This document shows, piece by piece, positions 57,852 through 62,414 of a stretch of DNA of 62,414 bases. Origin of the DNA: Mycobacterium sp. 1245805.9 (GTDB lineage: Bacteria > Actinomycetota > Actinomycetes > Mycobacteriales > Mycobacteriaceae); NCBI RefSeq assembly GCF_001672915.1, contig NZ_LZKR01000035.1, positions 1 through 62,414 of the forward strand, given 5' to 3'. The position numbers and the translations under genes are program-made. The notes below the pieces were generated by a model, which saw nothing but the letters and a program-made list of their open reading frames with translations, made no database searches and had not been told where the DNA came from. The stretch's first letter is position 1; each line of letters opens with the position of its first letter.

Positions 57852-58886
57852 GTGTCGTTTGTCATTGCGCAGCCGGAATTGGTCGAGGCGGCCGCCCAGA
57901 ACCTGGCTGGAATCCGCTCAGCGCTCGGCGAGGCGAGCGCGGCCGCCGCCGGCTCGACGACCGGGGTGGTGGCCGCGGCCCAGGATGAGGTGTCGGGCGC
58001 GGTCGCGGCCCTGTTCGACAACTTCGGCCAGGAATACCAAGCCATCAACGCGAGAGCTCAGGCGTTTCACGCCCAGTTCGTCAACCTGATGAACGCCGGC
58101 GCGGGGGCTTACCTCAGCACCGAGGCGGCCAACGCGGAGCAGACCCTGGCGAGTGCGGTGAACGCTCCGGTGCAGGGGCTGCTCGGGGGCGGCGCCGCCG
58201 CGGCGACCAGCGACGCGCTCGGAATCGTTGGACCCTACGAAAGCCTGGCCGCGAACACGACTGCCAACCTGCAGGGCATCGGCAACACCTGGACGACGGT
58301 CACTGCGCCCGCCGTGTTCAAGGCGATGACCACCACCTTCACCAATCCGCAGCTGCTTCTCGGGGCGTTGCAGACCGGCAACCCGCTGACGATCCTGAGC
58401 ACGGGCGGGCAGTTCGCGCTGGGCTCCGCCAACCTTTTCCGCGACCTGATCGTTCCCGCCTCGCTGTCGGTGACGTCCGTTAATCCGCCGGCGTTGGCCG
58501 TCGGCCTGGGGCTGCCGGAGTTGCTGGCTTTCGATGCCTTGGGTGCCCCGGTCAACGCCGGCCTCGCGGCGTCACTGAGCGGCGCAGCGTTTCTCGAGGC
58601 CGTAGGCACGGGCAACCCACTGGCGGCGTTCACCGCGTTCGTCGACGCCCCCGCCAACATCGCGAACGCCTTCCTCAACGGCCAGCAGACGCTGCCCGTG
58701 CTGCTGGCGCCGGGCCTGACGGTGGACGTTCCCTTCTCCGGCCTTCTCGTTCCCGTGCAACCGTTTACGACGACGGCCTCATTGCTCGGAACTTCGATCA
58801 CCGTGAGCGGCCCGCCCATCGGCGGGCTCGTTCCCGCGCTGTTCGACAACGCGCCCCAACTGCTTGCGTCGGCGTTCGGCGGCTAA
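57852..58886 (+). CDS. PE-family protein, array copy 4
   Basis: A 344-residue protein from GTG 57852 (VSFVIAQPELVEAAAQNLAG), with GGGAG 6 bases upstream and YLSTE as secretion motif. The C-terminal region is shorter than in copies 1-3 and resembles the PE protein at 45986 (LPELLAFDALGAPVNAGLAA, FSGLLVPVQPF, GPPIGGLVPALFD). The palindromes of copies 2 and 3 are not conserved upstream. Confidence 0.93.
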   Translation: MSFVIAQPELVEAAAQNLAGIRSALGEASAAAAGSTTGVVAAAQDEVSGAVAALFDNFGQEYQAINARAQAFHAQFVNLMNAGAGAYLSTEAANAEQTLASAVNAPVQGLLGGGAAAATSDALGIVGPYESLAANTTANLQGIGNTWTTVTAPAVFKAMTTTFTNPQLLLGALQTGNPLTILSTGGQFALGSANLFRDLIVPASLSVTSVNPPALAVGLGLPELLAFDALGAPVNAGLAASLSGAAFLEAVGTGNPLAAFTAFVDAPANIANAFLNGQQTLPVLLAPGLTVDVPFSGLLVPVQPFTTTASLLGTSITVSGPPIGGLVPALFDNAPQLLASAFGG

Positions 58887-59193
58887 TCGGCACGCCTCTC
58901 GGCGCGCGCCGAACGCTTCGCACTGGGCGTGTTCTTCGTCGTCGACGGAAGGGCGCAACCGCAAGATCCTCGCGCTGCGCCCGGATTATGTTGTTGCGGA
59001 ACGGGTTTCGGCTACGCGGCGCTGGGGCTGGCGCGCACTGCCGCGGTCACTCCCCAGAGATGTTGGAGCGTCGGCATTTAATTGACGCCAACACAACTTC
59101 CGGCCTCCCCGAGCGCGGAAAATCGAGTATTCAACTTGTGTTTACTTAGAATTTCACCGGGTAGTCCCAGCCGGTGAATCGAGATGGCCGGCC
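58887..59193. other. Gene-free region before PE copy 5
   Basis: About 300 bases. The last 100 are AT-richer (AATCGAGTATTCAACTTG, TGTTTACTTAGAATTTC) and probably hold the promoter of copy 5. No palindrome like those of copies 1-3 was found. Confidence 0.4.
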
Positions 59194-60606
59194 ATGTCTT
59201 TTGTGATTGCGGCGCCGGAGGCAGTTCAGGCGGCGGCAAGGGATCTGGCGGGTATCCGTGCCTCGTTGGGAGGAGCGACGGCGTTGGTTGTGGGCCCCAC
59301 GACGGCGTTGGTGCCCGCCGCGGCGGGCGAGGTATCGGCCGTCGTCTCCGCGATTTTCGCCAAGTTCGGGCAGGATTCAGGGGCTCAGCGCCCAGGCCCA
59401 GGCGTTTCATGCCGAGTTCGTCAACATGATGAACACGAGCGCGGCGGCTTATGCCTGCGCCGAACTCGCCAGCGCCGGACAGGCGGTGGCGGACGTGGTT
59501 ACTGCGCCCGCGCAGGCAGGGGCCGGCGCTGCCCAGGGCGTCAGCGCCGCGGGGTTGCTTGGTGGGATCCTCGGGAGCGGGGCTCCGAGCGGGTCCCTGC
59601 TTGACGGTCTGGGCTCATTCGGGGGTGTCCTCGGCCCCCTGGGAAACCTGGGCTCGCTCGGAAGCAATCTGGGCAGCCTGCTGACGAGCGCGCTTCCCGG
59701 ATTGCCGACGACACTCTCCGGCCTGATGAATCCCTGGGCGGGCGTTGCTAATTCACTACTTCCCGGGCTACTGAGCGCGCAGGCCGACGCGGGTCCCTAC
59801 TTCACCGGGATCGCCGGCCCTTACAGCGCCCTCGTCTACAACACCTGGAACAACCTGCAGAGCCTCGGAGGCGGCTGGCTCGCCGATCCGTTCCCGTTCC
59901 TGCGGCAGATCGTCCCAACCAGATCAGCTACGGCCAGACCATCGCGACGGCGCTGCAAACGGGGGACTTCCAGCCCGTTGCCGCCATACCCGGTCGTATC
60001 GCACAAAACATTGCCAATGTCGTTGAGACGCTGACGAATAACGATATGACGTCATCGCTGGTGGTGCAGTCGCTCACGGTGCCCACCGACGTGACGGTGA
60101 ACAACGCCGTCGGGCTGTCCTTGGTGTTCACCGCCAGCCTGATGGGCCCGCCCGCGGCTACGTTGGATGCGGCCGACTACAGCGCCGCGACGTTCGTGGC
60201 GGCCGTTCAGGCCGGGGACGCACCCGCGGCATTCGCCGCCTTCGTCGACGCACCTGCCGTCATCGCCAACGGCTTCCTCAACGGCCAGGCGCAATACCCC
60301 TATGTGATGAACCTGTCGAGCCTGACCGGGCCCGTCGTCGGGAATATCGTCAACGTCACCGTGGTCGCCAACTTCCCCCTTGACGGCATTCTCCATGCGC
60401 CCGGCTACTACCCGGTCACGGCGAGCTTCACGATGGTGGGCAACGCCGTTCTGCCTCCGATCGACGTCAGCATCGGGGCCGGCAGCACGCCCTTCAGCGG
60501 CCTGCTGCCCTTCCTTGTGAACTACGCGCCCCAACAGCTGGCCCAGGCGATCGGAGCGCCCGCCCCGCCCCCGCCGCTGCTCTCGATACCTCTTCCGACC
60601 TTCTGA
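59194..60606 (+). pseudogene. PE-family gene, array copy 5, broken by frameshifts
   Basis: ATG 59194 opens MSFVIAAPEAVQAAARDLAG. At about 59370 the expected Gly-Gln-Glu-Phe-Gln text loses two bases (CAGGATTCAGG for CAGGAATTCCAGG), and the PE domain continues one frame over with LSAQAQAFHAEFVNMMN and YACAE. A second shift at about 59912 returns to the first frame with NQISYGQTIATALQTGDFQP and runs to the stop at 60604-60606. The rest (GIAGPYSALVYNTWNNLQ, FVDAPAVIANGFLNGQA, GAGSTPFSGLLPFLV) is normal for the array. All lost bases lie in AA or CC runs, so sequencing error is a real alternative to a pseudogene. Confidence 0.8.
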
Positions 60607-60635
60607 CTTCGCTAGGTCCCGGGATGGGGATCGGC

Positions 60636-60834
60636 GGAAAGTCCTTGTCATTCTCACGTTTTCGGTACGCGGATACCATTTTCGTCTACCTTGACGCGCG
60701 GCTGCAAAACATGCCCCATCCGGTGAGCGCCGACTCGGGGGGATCTTTCTCGCGGGCGCCGTTAAGCAGGTCGTCGCGACGGGTGCTTGCGGAAACGGCT
60801 TGTCATTCGCTTGTTTTCGGTACGCGAATACCAA
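60636..60834. repeat. About 44-base imperfect direct repeat in a 597-base gene-free gap
   Basis: GGAAAGTCCTTGTCATTCTC...TTTTCGGTACGCGGATACCA (60636-60679) recurs as GGAAACGGCTTGTCATTCGC...TTTTCGGTACGCGAATACCA (60791-60834), 155 bases apart. The shared core GGTA-CGCGRA-TACC is an interrupted palindrome. The rest of 60607-61203 holds no gene; its right part is AT-richer and should contain the promoter of the last PE gene. Confidence 0.72.
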
Positions 60835-61203
60835 TAATGGATAAAATCGCCTCGCGATGTTTAAAACACGCGCCGTCGGTCAACCTCTTATTCGGCACAC
60901 GCCAAATGCGGTCACCTGCAGCCCAAATGCAACGACAGGGGAGGCCAGACGGACTGAAAATTGTTCAATAGCAAGGACTTTGTACCTTAAGTATCGCGAC
61001 CCGTGCGCCCACGGTACGCTAAGTCTCGTCATGACCATCCGCTGTGGGCATTCGGGTCGCGCAGAATCTTAAATAGACCCGCCGGACCCGGTTGAAAACC
61101 ATCATTTTCGAATGTGCTTGTGTTGCACACTATTACGCTCGCCTTGCCTCGATAATTCGGGCTTACAAACGTATATGTCGTTCATTCGCGTGGGGAGATG
61201 AAC

Positions 61204-62414
61204 ATGTCTTTCGTCGTTGCAGTTCCCGATCTCGTCGAGGTGGCAGCCCAAGATCTTGCGGGTATTCGCTCGGCACTGGATGAGGTCACCCAGTCGATCA
61301 TCGCCCCGACCACAACTTTGGCTCCTGCAGCGGGCGACGAGGTTTCGGAGGCCATCGCCGCGCTCTTCGGCAACTTCGGCAAGGAGTTCCAAGCACTGAG
61401 CGCGCAAGCGGCCGCGTTCCATAGCGCCTTCGTCAACACACTCGGCGGCGGCGCGACTGCTTATGTGACAGCCGAAATCGCCAACAGCGCCGCAATGCTC
61501 TCGGGGGGCGGGAACCTGGCGGCGGAAATCGGTGGCGCGATTTCCGGGTTCGGGGCGGCGCTCAGCGGATCCCTCTCGGGCGGCTTGAGTAGCAGTCTGG
61601 GAGCCGGGCTTGCCGGCACCTTCGAGACGTTCCTCGGCGCCGGGCTCACCGGAATGGCTTTCCAGACCGGTGGCCTATTCCTATCGGGTCTCGGCAACGG
61701 GCTGGTCCAGGTCGGCAACGCCATCGTCCAAGCCGGGCTCACACTGGAGAGTACTGGTGCGGCCTTGTCGGCCACGGGTGCGCAGCTGATGGCCCAGTCC
61801 AACGCCGCCCTGCAGGCGCTGCTGAACGCCAACTTCGTTCTTGACCTCAACGCGGCCTTGTCGGCCAGCGTGGGTGGCAGCCTGAATGGCTTGGCCGCCA
61901 ACCTCGCCGCGGGCATCAACGGACTGGGTAATTTGGCCGGCAACCTCGGGGCGGGTCTCAACGGGGCGCTTCAGACCGGTGAGACGCTGGCGGCGAACTT
62001 CCTGGCGTCGCTGCCGGGTCTGCCTGCGCTCACGATTCCGAACCTGGGTGCGTTCGGTGTGCAGCTCGGTGCTGCGCTGAATGGCTTGGGCGCCAACCTG
62101 AGTGCGTCGCTGAACGCGGCGTTGTCGGGGGCGTTGACGTTGCCGCCGATCAACTTGTCGTTGCCGGGTCTGCCGAGTTTCACGTTGCCGCCGTTCCCGG
62201 GTCTGCCGGCGATCACGTTGCCCAACCTGGGTGCGGACATCAGCGCGGCGTTGAATGCGGCGTTGTCGGGGGCGTTGACGTTGCCGCCGATCAACTTGTC
62301 GTTGCCGGGCTTGCCGAGTTTCACGTTGCCGCCGCTGCCGGGGTTGCCGCCGATTACGTTGCCCAACTTGGGTGCCGACATCAGCGCGGCACTGAACGCG
62401 GCGTTGAACCTGAC
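61204..62414 (+). CDS. PE-family protein with long repeat region, array copy 6 (3' end outside window)
   Basis: At least 403 residues, open at the window end. PE domain MSFVVAVPDLVEVAAQDLAG, YVTAE secretion motif. After residue 95 the protein becomes Gly/Ala/Asn/Leu-rich (NLAAGINGLGNLAGNLGAG), then enters 47-residue repeats with LTLPPINLSLPGLPSFTLPP and ITLPNLGADISAALNAAL. This Leu-Pro-Gly design differs from both PGRS (Gly-Gly-Ala/Asn) and the PE array copies. GGGGAGATGAAC precedes the ATG. Probably a large surface or secreted protein. Confidence 0.93.
   Translation, partial: MSFVVAVPDLVEVAAQDLAGIRSALDEVTQSIIAPTTTLAPAAGDEVSEAIAALFGNFGKEFQALSAQAAAFHSAFVNTLGGGATAYVTAEIANSAAMLSGGGNLAAEIGGAISGFGAALSGSLSGGLSSSLGAGLAGTFETFLGAGLTGMAFQTGGLFLSGLGNGLVQVGNAIVQAGLTLESTGAALSATGAQLMAQSNAALQALLNANFVLDLNAALSASVGGSLNGLAANLAAGINGLGNLAGNLGAGLNGALQTGETLAANFLASLPGLPALTIPNLGAFGVQLGAALNGLGANLSASLNAALSGALTLPPINLSLPGLPSFTLPPFPGLPAITLPNLGADISAALNAALSGALTLPPINLSLPGLPSFTLPPLPGLPPITLPNLGADISAALNAALNL
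62113..62414 (+). repeat. 141-bp tandem repeats coding 47 residues
   Basis: Units begin at 62113, 62254 and 62395 (AAYGCGGCGTTG...), exactly 141 bases apart. The first two full copies are nearly identical at DNA level and the third is cut by the window end. High identity suggests recent amplification and possible length variation between strains. Confidence 0.85.

Noticed and set aside
62113..62414. CRISPR-like periodicity
   Set aside because: The 141-base units are in-frame coding repeats with no unique spacers and no cas genes nearby.

Overview
The window is chromosomal DNA from a high-GC actinobacterium, almost certainly a non-tuberculous Mycobacterium. The diagnostic features are seven PE-family loci, a full-length LysX (MprF-like domain fused to lysyl-tRNA synthetase), an infC-rpmI-rplT-tsnR-pheS-pheT block, a UspA protein beside a mannosyltransferase, and gene order that closely follows M. 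tuberculosis Rv1631-Rv1650. No tRNA, rRNA, CRISPR array, transposase or phage gene was seen. All homology statements come from recalled family motifs and M. tuberculosis gene order; no database was searched.

Layout. (1) 1-5.9 kb, mostly minus strand: 5' part of coaE, an isolated 3' stub of rpsA, an exported protein, and an overlapping repair operon (DUF402 - LigD-type phosphoesterase - ATP-dependent ligase - LigD-type polymerase - Fpg/Nei glycosylase), then an SDR. (2) 5.9-13 kb: an FHA-ABC transporter (Rv1747-like) divergent from a membrane Ser/Thr kinase, then a WXG100-like / putative nuclease-toxin locus. (3) 13-23.6 kb: uvrB, MFS transporter, MgtC-like protein, mannosyltransferase, USP, MBL hydrolase, uvrA. 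uvrB and uvrA each have a clear PafBC/RecA-independent damage promoter. (4) 23.8-37.2 kb: accessory block absent from this place in M. tuberculosis: winged-helix protein, acyltransferase-like protein, GAF-GGDEF-EAL protein, two paralogous P450s, a methyltransferase, a MoeY-like ThiF/nitroreductase fusion, a dienelactone hydrolase and a TetR regulator. (5) 37.2-52.4 kb: conserved core: esterase, lysX, infC operon with an attenuator-like leader and an ATC start codon, tsnR, DUF2236 protein, PE protein, adenylate cyclase, rhomboid-like protein, pheST. (6) 52.4-62.4 kb: an array of PE genes, partly tandem duplicates with duplicated promoter regions, one frameshifted copy, and a terminal PE gene with 47-residue repeats cut by the window end.

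The most interesting signals are: abutting CTTACY-N4-RGTAAG palindromes in front of three PE genes; a LigD phosphoesterase paralogue that has lost its catalytic residues inside a live-looking ligase/polymerase operon; a P450 lacking the acid-alcohol pair next to an intact paralogue; a GGDEF domain with Ala at the metal-binding Asp; a leaderless DNA-damage promoter for uvrB; and an rpsA 3' stub with 17-bp direct repeats marking a rearrangement breakpoint.
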